From contig DATDAH010000278.1 of the NCBI GenBank assembly GCA_036525535.1, positions 1 to 7,902 of the forward strand: a stretch of 7,902 nucleotides of DNA, in the 5' to 3' direction. The translations under genes and the position numbers were made by a program. The notes beneath the pieces were generated by a model that was not told the origin of the DNA, made no database searches, and saw only the letters and a list, made by a program, of their open reading frames with translations. The stretch is from DATDAH01 sp036525535 (lineage in GTDB: Bacteria; Actinomycetota; Acidimicrobiia; Acidimicrobiales; DATDAH01). Within the stretch, counting starts at the first letter, position 1. Every line of letters begins with the position of its first letter. Below are positions 1 through 6,568 of this stretch, one piece after another.

Positions 1-1
1 C

Positions 2-1429
2 GTCCCCATCGTCTCCGTCGGCGGCGGTCTCGGCTCGTTCGTGCTGGCCGACTACCTGCGCCAGGCGGGCATGCCCGCCACCAGCTTCAAGGCCCTCGGG
101 GCGTTGGACAACCCGTGGGACACCTACGAGTACCTGACCCGCTGCTCCCAGATCCCGCGCCCCGAACGGCTCCGGTCCGATTCCGGCTCGACGCCGGACA
201 ACATCTGGGGGTTCCCGTCCTACGCCACTCGGGAGGCCATGGCCGCCCCCGGCCTCGTCAAGAAGCTGGACCCCCTCTTCAACGTCGCCACCGAGCCCAT
301 CCTCACCGACTACTTCACGCCACGGGCGGGGCAGGTCTTCGAGGCCCTCGAGGTCGAGGCCCGCCGCATCGGGTACGACCAGATGAAGGCCAAGGGCATC
401 GTGCGCATGGTGCGCAAGCGCCACGGCGGGGGCTACTTCACGATCCTCACCCCCGAGGCCGGCACCAGCGCCACCAAGCGAGTGGCGTACCGCAGCACGT
501 ACGTGCACGTGGCCGTGGGCTACCCCGGTCTTCGCTTCCTGCCCGACCTGCAGGAGTACCGCAACACCCACGAGGACTTCCACCGGGTCGTCAACGCCTA
601 CGAGCCCCATGAGCACGTCTACGAGGAGCTGGCCAAGAAGCCGGGCACGGTCATGGTGCGGGGGGCCGGCATCGTCGGCTCCCGGATCCTGCAGCGGCTG
701 TGTGACGACCGGGACAAGGGGAGCCAGATCCAGATCGTCCACCTCTTCCGGACCTACGTCGACAGCTCCCACGGCCCGAACATCTTCCTGCGCCGAAAGG
801 GCAGCCACGGGTGGGCCTTCCAGGGCTTCAACTACCCGAAGTCCTGCTGGGGCGGCCAGTACAAGCACAACCTCGAGCGCTGGCCCGACGACAAGCGCAA
901 TGCGCTGTGGGATGCGCTCGGGGGCACGACCACCCCCCACCGCAAGCTCTGGCTGAACCAGCTCAAGAAGGGCCGGGCCGAGGGCTGGTACCGGGAGATG
1001 GTCGGCACCGTCGACTCCGTCACCCCGGGTGACGGGACGGTCATCAGCCGGGTCAACACCGAGCAGGGGATCTTCGACGTCCCCGCCAACTACGTCATCG
1101 ACGGCACCGGCCTCGAGGCCGACATCACCGAGCACCGGGTCCTGGCCGACCTCCTCCAGCACGGTGGCGCGGTGCGCAACCCCAAGGGGAAGCTCCAGGT
1201 CGAGACCGACTTCGAGGTCCGCGGCACCCGTAGTGGGGTCGGCAAGCTGTACGCCTCCGGCTCGGCGACGCTCGGCTCCTACTTCGCGGTCGTCGACTCG
1301 TTCCTCGGCCTCCAGTACGCCGCCCTGCGTATCGCCGATGACCTGGCCGACGAGGGCTTCGTCCCCCGCATAGGCGTTCGCCGGTCCATGTCGCAGTGGC
1401 GTCGCTGGCTCCGCAAGACCGCCCCCTGA
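2..1429 (+). CDS. FAD/NAD(P)-binding oxidoreductase-like protein, 5'-partial
   Basis: The reading frame is open to the left edge, and its first visible residues are already a Rossmann beta strand and dinucleotide loop (VSVGGGLGS, visible residues 5-12), so only a short N-terminus should be missing. The GTG at 41 falls just after this loop and cannot be the real start. A second Rossmann motif, GAGIVGS, lies at visible residues 221-227, a VIDGTG strand-turn at 365-370, and a C-terminal FAD-domain-like segment (LYASGSA at 416-422, then VVDSFLGLQYAA at 430-441). Two nucleotide-binding motifs and this C-terminus fit a flavoprotein using NAD(P)H, broadly like the pyridine-nucleotide-disulfide or N-hydroxylating monooxygenase folds. 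I see no CxxxxC redox pair, and the substrate is unknown. The protein is soluble, with 475 visible residues. The stop lies 15 bases before the next gene, which has its own good ribosome site, so it is probably the first visible member of a five-gene operon. Confidence 0.8.
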   Translation, partial: VPIVSVGGGLGSFVLADYLRQAGMPATSFKALGALDNPWDTYEYLTRCSQIPRPERLRSDSGSTPDNIWGFPSYATREAMAAPGLVKKLDPLFNVATEPILTDYFTPRAGQVFEALEVEARRIGYDQMKAKGIVRMVRKRHGGGYFTILTPEAGTSATKRVAYRSTYVHVAVGYPGLRFLPDLQEYRNTHEDFHRVVNAYEPHEHVYEELAKKPGTVMVRGAGIVGSRILQRLCDDRDKGSQIQIVHLFRTYVDSSHGPNIFLRRKGSHGWAFQGFNYPKSCWGGQYKHNLERWPDDKRNALWDALGGTTTPHRKLWLNQLKKGRAEGWYREMVGTVDSVTPGDGTVISRVNTEQGIFDVPANYVIDGTGLEADITEHRVLADLLQHGGAVRNPKGKLQVETDFEVRGTRSGVGKLYASGSATLGSYFAVVDSFLGLQYAALRIADDLADEGFVPRIGVRRSMSQWRRWLRKTAP

Positions 1430-1434
1430 GGATC

Positions 1435-1440
1435 GAGGAG
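1435..1440 (+). promoter_or_regulatory. Shine-Dalgarno GAGGAG before GTG start at 1445
   Basis: GAGGAG sits 4 bases before the GTG at 1445, inside the short gap after the upstream stop codon. It fixes this GTG as the start of the membrane protein gene; the spacing is a little short but usable. Confidence 0.6.
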
Positions 1441-1444
1441 CCCC

Positions 1445-1921
1445 GTGCTACCCACGCTCAACGGCCGAATCCAGACCCGCATCTTCCTCGTGGGGGTAGT
1501 GGGCTCGGTCTGGACGCTCATCATCACCCCCGTCGTCGCCTTGTTCGTCGACGGTGACCCGACGCTGGGCGACGTCTACCACGTCACGTTCGAGATCCTG
1601 GCCCTCGTCCTGATCCTCGGCATCGGCTGGGAGTTCGTCTACGAGCTCCTCATGCAGTTCCGGTGGGAGAAGGACTGGCCGACGATGTTCGGCTACCTCA
1701 CCGGGGTCAACGAGGGGATCCTCGTGTACGTCGTCGCCGACAAGCTCGGATCGAACCCGGACACGGAGTGGCGGGCCTACCTGGGCGCCATCACCATCGT
1801 CCCCTTCCTCATCCACTTCGTGAGCACCTGGCTCGTCATCAACCTCTTCGCCGGGAACTTCATGAAGATGATCTTCATCCGCTGGCGCTTCAAGGGCGGA
1901 CGCCTGATCGGAGGCTGGTGA
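1445..1921 (+). CDS. Small integral membrane protein, about four helices, unknown function
   Basis: This encodes 158 residues from a GTG start. Hydrophobic segments at about residues 13-35, 49-70, 84-101 and 111-140 suggest four membrane helices. Helix 2 ends in GWEFVYELL and is followed by a basic/aromatic loop (FRWEKDW, 72-78); helix 3 carries the polar residues N89 and E90. The tail (RWRFKGGRLIGGW, 146-158) is strongly basic and probably cytoplasmic. No signal peptide, transport motif or known enzyme motif is visible, and I do not recognise the family. It lies between the flavoprotein-like gene and the FHA gene with a gap of 4 bases to the latter, whose Shine-Dalgarno GGAGG (1910-1914) lies inside this coding region, so translation is probably coupled. 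It may be a membrane partner for one of the two neighbours; that is inference only. Confidence 0.75.
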   Translation: MLPTLNGRIQTRIFLVGVVGSVWTLIITPVVALFVDGDPTLGDVYHVTFEILALVLILGIGWEFVYELLMQFRWEKDWPTMFGYLTGVNEGILVYVVADKLGSNPDTEWRAYLGAITIVPFLIHFVSTWLVINLFAGNFMKMIFIRWRFKGGRLIGGW

Positions 1922-1925
1922 GCCG

Positions 1926-3131
1926 ATGACCACCCTCGACGACCTCCGACTCCGTGTGGTCCCCGGCGACGGCGTGGTGCTGCGGGCCCCGGGCGTCACC
2001 GCCGTCGCCTTCCCCAGCAGTGACCAGCACCAGGTCCTGGTGACGGCCTTCCTCGACGCGGCGCGCGCCGCCGCCGGCCAGCCCGACGCCGGGCGCAAGG
2101 CGGCACGGGCCGTGGCCGGCCTGCTCGCCGCAGCCGAGGACGCACCGCCGCTGGGTCTGGTGGGCACCGACGGCGCCGGCCTCGCCGTCCTCCTGCACGG
2201 CGACGTCGAGTTCGCCTTCCGGGACGCCGCCGGGGTCGACCAGACCCTCTCCGGGCGGGACGCCGCGGCCTGGCTGGACCGCCTCCTCGACACCGTGCCC
2301 GAGCAGTGGTCACTGGCCCGCTACGGGGCGGGTGCCGCCGACGAGTGGTCCGACCTCCAGGCCGGGGTGGCCCGGGGTGACGGCCTGGCCACCGGAACTC
2401 CCGCGCCGGCACCGGAGCCGACGGCGGACGTGCCGGTGCCGCCGGTCGAGCCGGCGCCGGAGCAGGTGCCTGCCCCCCAGGTCGACGTGGCCCCTCCCCC
2501 GCCGCCGCCCGAGGTCGCCATCGCGCCGGTGCCGGCCGCGGACTTCGTGTCGGTGTCACTGCTCGACGAGGAGCCCGAGGGCGAGTCGGTGCGGGCCCCG
2601 CTCCCGCTCGCCGGGGCCGACGAGCCGCCGCCCCCACCCGAACCCGACGAGCCCGAGGTGCCCCAGGTCCACGGCGTGATCTGCGCCCGGGGCCACTTCA
2701 ACGACCCCACCTCACCGTTCTGTGCCAGTTGCGGCATCTCGATGGTGCAGCAGACCCACAACCTGGTGGAGGGCCCCCGTCCACCGTTGGGCGTGCTCGT
2801 CCTGGACGACGGCAGTACCTACGTGGTGGACCGGGACATCGTCGTCGGGCGGGAGCCCGACACCGACCCCGCGGTCGCCGCCGGCGACGTCCGCGGCATC
2901 GCCCTCCCCGACCCGGAGCGGGCCATCTCGCGGGTCCACGCCCGGGTGACCCTGCAGGGGTGGGACGTCCTCATCAGCGACGCCGGCTCGGCCAACGGCA
3001 CGTTCGTGGCCAGGCGAGACGCCACCCAGTGGACGCCGATCCAGCCCGACAGCCCGGTGGCCCTGACCCCCGGCATGCACGTCCTCGTCGGCCCTCGGGT
3101 CCTTTCGTTCGACTCCCACCGACGGAGCTGA
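1926..3131 (+). CDS. FHA-domain protein with zinc ribbon and Pro-rich linker
   Basis: The 401-residue product has four parts. Residues 1 to about 145 form an alpha/beta domain that I do not recognise. About 155-250 is a Pro/Glu/Ala-rich linker. A zinc-ribbon-like knuckle follows with ligands C253, H257, C266 and C269. A C-terminal FHA domain spans about 289-396. The FHA residues that contact phosphothreonine are present: G308-R309, S335-R336-x-H338 and N357-G358-T359, so it should bind phosphopeptides. There is no membrane segment, so it is a cytosolic adaptor or effector. The N-terminus starts MTTLDD, a Thr pair followed by acidic residues; whether it is phosphorylated as in GarA/OdhI is speculation, and the ETTS-type motif of those proteins is absent. 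The gene starts 4 bases after the membrane protein and ends 7 bases before glutamate dehydrogenase. A kinase lies two genes on and could supply the phosphothreonine ligand. Confidence 0.9.
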   Translation: MTTLDDLRLRVVPGDGVVLRAPGVTAVAFPSSDQHQVLVTAFLDAARAAAGQPDAGRKAARAVAGLLAAAEDAPPLGLVGTDGAGLAVLLHGDVEFAFRDAAGVDQTLSGRDAAAWLDRLLDTVPEQWSLARYGAGAADEWSDLQAGVARGDGLATGTPAPAPEPTADVPVPPVEPAPEQVPAPQVDVAPPPPPPEVAIAPVPAADFVSVSLLDEEPEGESVRAPLPLAGADEPPPPPEPDEPEVPQVHGVICARGHFNDPTSPFCASCGISMVQQTHNLVEGPRPPLGVLVLDDGSTYVVDRDIVVGREPDTDPAVAAGDVRGIALPDPERAISRVHARVTLQGWDVLISDAGSANGTFVARRDATQWTPIQPDSPVALTPGMHVLVGPRVLSFDSHRRS

Positions 3132-3138
3132 GGCAACC

Positions 3139-4446
3139 ATGACCGACGTCTTCACCGACGCCTTGCGCCGGTTGGACGAGGTCGCTGACCTCGTCGAGAT
3201 CGATCCCGAGGTCCTGGAGCGCCTGCGCCACCCCAAGTCGGTCATGGAGGTGGCCATCCCCATCCGGCGCGACGACGGATCCCTGAAGGTGTTCGAGGGC
3301 TATCGGGTCCGCTACGACGACACCCGGGGACCGACCAAGGGTGGCATCCGCTTCCACCCTGACGTGGACGTCGCCGAAGTCAAGGCCCTGGCCTTCTGGA
3401 TGACGATCAAGTGCGCGGTGGTGGGCCTGCCCTTCGGCGGCGGCAAGGGCGGTGTGGTCTGCAACCCCAAAGAGCTGTCCCGTCTCGAGCTGGAGCGGGT
3501 CAGCCGTGGCTTCGTGCAGGCCCTCCACGACGTGCTCGGGCCCGAGACCGACATCCCGGCGCCCGACGTCTACACCAACGCCATGGTGATGGGCTGGATG
3601 ATGGACGAGTACTCGCGCATCGAGCGGCGCCGCTGCCCCGGCACCTTCACCGGAAAGCCCATCGAGCTCGGCGGCAGCCTGGGCCGCGACGACGCCACCG
3701 GCCGTGGTGCCTACTACTGCATCAAGGAGCTCGAACGCCGCGAGGAGTGGGACCCGACGGCGGTCACGGTCGCCATCCAGGGCTTCGGCAACGCCGGCCA
3801 GCACGTCGCCGCTCTGCTCCACGGCGACGGGTACCGCATCGTCGCCGTCAGCGACAGCCAGGGTGGCATCCAGCGGGATGAGGGCTTCGACGTGCCCAGC
3901 CTGGTCCAGAACAAGAACGACACCCGAGCCTTGCGGGCCGTCTACTGCGAGGGGTCCGTCTGCCAGCTGGTCGACGCCGACGTGATCACCAACGAGGCGC
4001 TGCTCGAGCTCGACGTCGACATCTTGATCCCGGCGGCCCTGGAGGGTGTGATCACGAAGGACAACGCCGACCGCATCCAGGCCCGGACCATCATCGAGGT
4101 CGCCAACGGCCCCATCACCAGCGACGCCGATCAGATCCTGGTCGGCAACGGCATCAACATCGTCCCCGACATCCTGGCCAACGCCGGCGGCGTCACCGTG
4201 AGCTACTTCGAATGGGTCCAGAACCGGGGAGGGCTGGCGTGGGACCTCGAGGAGGTCCACGAGCGGCTCGAGGCGATCATGCGGCGGGAGTTCGCAGCGG
4301 TCCACGACCTCGCCACTAGCCTCGGCGTCGACATGCGGCGGGCGGCGTACGCCCATGCGCTCACCCGGCTGGGCGCGGCGATCGCGTCCCAAGGGACGCA
4401 CGCCTGGTTCCGGGGGGCGGTCGGCCGCGGGACCGGTGGCTTCTGA
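3139..4446 (+). CDS. gdhA: Glutamate dehydrogenase (hexameric, about 50 kDa class)
   Basis: This 435-residue Glu/Leu/Phe/Val dehydrogenase catalyses reversible oxidative deamination of glutamate to 2-oxoglutarate and ammonium in the cytosol. Key residues are K67 and K91 (substrate binding), K103 in PFGGGKGG (catalytic) and D143 in PAPDVYT. Their spacings (24, 12, 40) equal those of K89, K113, K125 and D165 in the clostridial enzyme as I recall it. The Rossmann loop GFGNAG is at 215-220, with D239 at the end of the following strand. S355 lies in the VTVSYFEWVQN substrate segment. Cofactor choice (NAD or NADP) cannot be settled from D239 alone. The length is normal for the class and unlike the very large NAD-specific enzyme regulated by GarA in mycobacteria. 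The ATG has GAGG at 3130-3133, 5 bases upstream, overlapping the FHA stop. Neighbouring FHA and kinase genes suggest phosphorylation-dependent control. Leucine or phenylalanine dehydrogenase is less likely, given length and the full glutamate-type lysine set. Confidence 0.93.
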   Translation: MTDVFTDALRRLDEVADLVEIDPEVLERLRHPKSVMEVAIPIRRDDGSLKVFEGYRVRYDDTRGPTKGGIRFHPDVDVAEVKALAFWMTIKCAVVGLPFGGGKGGVVCNPKELSRLELERVSRGFVQALHDVLGPETDIPAPDVYTNAMVMGWMMDEYSRIERRRCPGTFTGKPIELGGSLGRDDATGRGAYYCIKELERREEWDPTAVTVAIQGFGNAGQHVAALLHGDGYRIVAVSDSQGGIQRDEGFDVPSLVQNKNDTRALRAVYCEGSVCQLVDADVITNEALLELDVDILIPAALEGVITKDNADRIQARTIIEVANGPITSDADQILVGNGINIVPDILANAGGVTVSYFEWVQNRGGLAWDLEEVHERLEAIMRREFAAVHDLATSLGVDMRRAAYAHALTRLGAAIASQGTHAWFRGAVGRGTGGF

Positions 4447-4465
4447 CGACAGGCGGGCAGCCCAG

Positions 4466-6547
4466 ATGAGCGTGATGGAACCCGGGACCGAGTTCGGTGG
4501 CTACCGCATCGAGCGCCTCCTCGGGGCGGGCGGCTTCTGCAACGTCTACCTGGCCGAGGACCTCCGGCCGGCACTGCGGCGCAAGGTGGCCCTCAAGGTC
4601 CTGAACCCCACCCTGTCCGCCGACGACAAGAACCGGGAGCGGTTCCAGCGGGAGTCGCTGCTGGCCGTCGAGCTGGACGAGCACCCGAACATCGTCGGCG
4701 TGTTCGACGCCGGTGAGCAGGACGGCCAGCTCTTCATCGCGCAGCGCTACGTCGACGGCCGCGATCTCGGCAAGGTGATCGAGGAGGACGGGCCGCTCAC
4801 GCCGACCCGGGCCGTCGAGGTCTTGTTCGAGATCGCCGGCGCCCTCGACGCCGCCCACGAAGCCGGTCTGGTCCACCGCGACGTCAAGCCCCGCAACATC
4901 CTCATCCGGGATCGGGACCAGCGCTGCTTCCTGGCTGACTTCGGCCTGACGAAGCGCACGGCGTCGAGCGACAGCCTCACCGGCGCCGGTGAGTTCCTCG
5001 GCACCTTCGCCTACGCCGCTCCCGAACAACTCGGAGGCCAGGCGGTGGATGGCCGGGCCGACATCTACGCCCTCGGCTGTGTGCTCTTCGAGGCGCTGAC
5101 CGGGATGGCGCCGTTCACCGGTGACATCCACTCGATGATCACGTCCCACCTCACGAAGCCCCCGCCCCGGCTGAGCCAGACGCGTCCCGGCCTGCCCCCG
5201 GCCATCGACGAGGTCATCGACAAGGCCATGGCCAAAGAGCCGGACGACCGCTACCAGACCGGCCACGAGTTCGCGGAAGCCGCCCGGCGGGCGCTGCTCA
5301 CCAGCGGGCTGCCCCCACCGGTGGTGCCGATGCCACCGCCGCCCCCGGGCCCACCCACCGTCTCGGCTCCGGTGGCCACGCCACCGCCACCGGCGAGCCG
5401 GGTCCCCGCTCCGGCTCCGGCGGCCAACCTTCTCACCCCGGCCCCGCCTGGCGCGGCGCCGCCACCTTCCGGCCCCGGTGGGACCAGTGGGGGCCGCTCA
5501 CGCCTGCCTCTCGTCCTCGGCGGCGCCGCGGTCATCGCCGCCCTGATCATCGGGGGGGTCGTCGTGCTCGGCGGTGGCGACGACGGGGGCGGTGGGAGCA
5601 GCGACGACGAATCCGCGGCGACCACGATCGACCAGGAGGCGGCCGACCTCGCGGCGGCTGAGGACGCCGCCGACGAGGCCTTCGGGGCGCTGCCCCCGGC
5701 CCTGGCTGCCGCCTGTGACCTGGGCGACGTGGAGGAGAACGACAGCGGCGTGGTCGCGAACATCAGCTGTGAGCCTTCGCAGGGGGCGGACGAGGTCCGG
5801 GTGATCGTCTTCGAGGACGACGACGATGTCGACGAGGCCTTCGCTGAGGCCGAGTCCGCCGCCGGCGAGGAGCTGGCCACGGACGAGGACTGCCAGACCG
5901 CGCGCTACGCCGTGCACAGCTGGGCCACGGCCGACGACCCCGACGGCGTCGCCGGTCAGGTGGCTTGCTACCTCGACGACGGCGGCAATGCCGGGCTGGC
6001 CTGGACCGATGCGAACGCCTCCTGGACCGCGGTCGCCCGCCGGTCCGACGACGGGGACGCCGCGCTCTACGAGTGGTGGTCCGATCTGGTCGATCGGGCG
6101 GCCCCCGCGGACACCGAGGACTTTCCGAACCCGGCCGAAGTCCAGCTGTTGACCCACGTCCCCACCGACCTCCGCGACTCCTGCATCCGGGCCGAGCTTC
6201 GACCCCAGGAGACGGCGTCGGTGCAGTGCTCCCCCGCCGCGGGGGCGGCCAGTGTCTTCTACAACCAGTACCCGAACGCCCAGGGGGCGGCCGCGGAGTA
6301 CCAGTCCCTGCTCGCCACCGCCGGGGTGGATCGGAACACGGGGGACGAGAACGAGTGTCCGTTCGAGGGGACCCTCACCGTCGGGACCGAGACGACGGGC
6401 CGCGTGTTCTGCGGGCTCCAGCCCGACGGCGACGCGTTCATGGCGTGGACCAGCCGGGCTCTCGCGGTTCAGTCCGAGGCCACCATCGCCCCGGGTGCCA
6501 CCGTGGCCGAGTTCTGGGACTGGTGGACGACCGCCGGGCCCAGCTGA
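4466..6547 (+). CDS. Transmembrane Ser/Thr protein kinase (PknB-like) with Cys-rich extracellular tandem domain
   Basis: The product has 693 residues from ATG 4466, chosen because the kinase fold begins at Y13 and longer in-frame starts lie inside the dehydrogenase gene; ATG 4475 is an alternative. The kinase domain is at about 13-277: glycine loop GAGGFCNV (20-27), K44 in VALK, helix-C glutamate probably E63, HRDVKPRN with catalytic D139, DFG at 158-160 and APE at 185-187. The activation loop holds S167, S168, S170 and T172 as likely autophosphorylation sites. A Pro/Ala-rich linker (about 280-345) leads to one membrane helix (347-368), then an acidic stretch and about 320 outside residues. 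These contain two similar units with cysteines 417/435/476/501 and 573/588/631/649. No PASTA repeats are visible. Expected topology is kinase inside, sensor outside. A weak AGGCGGG (4451-4457) precedes the start, 19 bases after the dehydrogenase stop. Likely targets include proteins read by the neighbouring FHA protein; this is inference. Confidence 0.93.
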   Translation: MSVMEPGTEFGGYRIERLLGAGGFCNVYLAEDLRPALRRKVALKVLNPTLSADDKNRERFQRESLLAVELDEHPNIVGVFDAGEQDGQLFIAQRYVDGRDLGKVIEEDGPLTPTRAVEVLFEIAGALDAAHEAGLVHRDVKPRNILIRDRDQRCFLADFGLTKRTASSDSLTGAGEFLGTFAYAAPEQLGGQAVDGRADIYALGCVLFEALTGMAPFTGDIHSMITSHLTKPPPRLSQTRPGLPPAIDEVIDKAMAKEPDDRYQTGHEFAEAARRALLTSGLPPPVVPMPPPPPGPPTVSAPVATPPPPASRVPAPAPAANLLTPAPPGAAPPPSGPGGTSGGRSRLPLVLGGAAVIAALIIGGVVVLGGGDDGGGGSSDDESAATTIDQEAADLAAAEDAADEAFGALPPALAAACDLGDVEENDSGVVANISCEPSQGADEVRVIVFEDDDDVDEAFAEAESAAGEELATDEDCQTARYAVHSWATADDPDGVAGQVACYLDDGGNAGLAWTDANASWTAVARRSDDGDAALYEWWSDLVDRAAPADTEDFPNPAEVQLLTHVPTDLRDSCIRAELRPQETASVQCSPAAGAASVFYNQYPNAQGAAAEYQSLLATAGVDRNTGDENECPFEGTLTVGTETTGRVFCGLQPDGDAFMAWTSRALAVQSEATIAPGATVAEFWDWWTTAGPS
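5684..6540 (+). repeat. Tandem duplicated four-cysteine domain in kinase ectodomain
   Basis: Two units within the kinase gene (about residues 407-530 and 563-692) share the same order of landmarks. Each has a Leu/Ala-rich helix ending in Cys 1, a beta strand with Cys 2 (ISCEP / VQCSP), an acidic/Ala helix, Cys 3 (EDCQT / NECPF), a strand with Cys 4 (VACYL / VFCGL), then an aromatic strand (LAWTD / MAWTS) and a closing WW helix (YEWWSDL / FWDWWTT). Cys spacings are 18/41/25 and 15/43/18. Divergence is high, so this is an old duplication recognisable at protein level only. Disulfides 1-2 and 3-4 are a plausible guess. Confidence 0.65.
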
Positions 6548-6568
6548 GGGCCCGGCCGGCGAGGGCTC
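6548..6568. terminator. Possible hairpin between convergent genes (weak)
   Basis: The gap of 19 bases between the two convergent stop codons can fold: GGGCCC at 6548-6553 pairs with GGGCTC at 6563-6568 (one G-U pair) around a 9-base loop. No T-run follows on either strand. It may act as a bidirectional terminator in this GC-rich genome, but such short stems arise easily by chance here. Confidence 0.25.

Noticed and set aside
1448..2293. Minus-strand open frame of 281 codons opposite the membrane and FHA genes
   Set aside because: Composition is an Arg/Ala/Asp/Glu mirror without any domain, and it spans two separate genes that each have good start signals on the other strand.
2395..2660. Proline-codon-rich stretch (CCG/GCC runs) looking like a DNA repeat
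   Set aside because: It is irregular in unit and spacing and in frame with the FHA protein, so it encodes a flexible linker, not a DNA repeat or CRISPR array.
2974..4401. Long open frame on the minus strand (475 codons) opposite the glutamate dehydrogenase gene
   Set aside because: The plus strand encodes an unmistakable dehydrogenase with all catalytic residues. The antisense frame is Asp/Val/Gly/His-rich with no motif, a usual mirror of high-GC coding sequence.
4355..4465. N-terminal extension of the kinase from a GTG inside the dehydrogenase gene
   Set aside because: The 37 extra residues are an out-of-frame reading of the dehydrogenase C-terminus, with no similarity to kinases. ATG 4466 gives the normal distance to the glycine loop.
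5310..5480. Second Pro/Ala-codon-rich low-complexity stretch
   Set aside because: In frame as the linker between kinase domain and membrane helix, common in this kinase family; no regular repeat unit.
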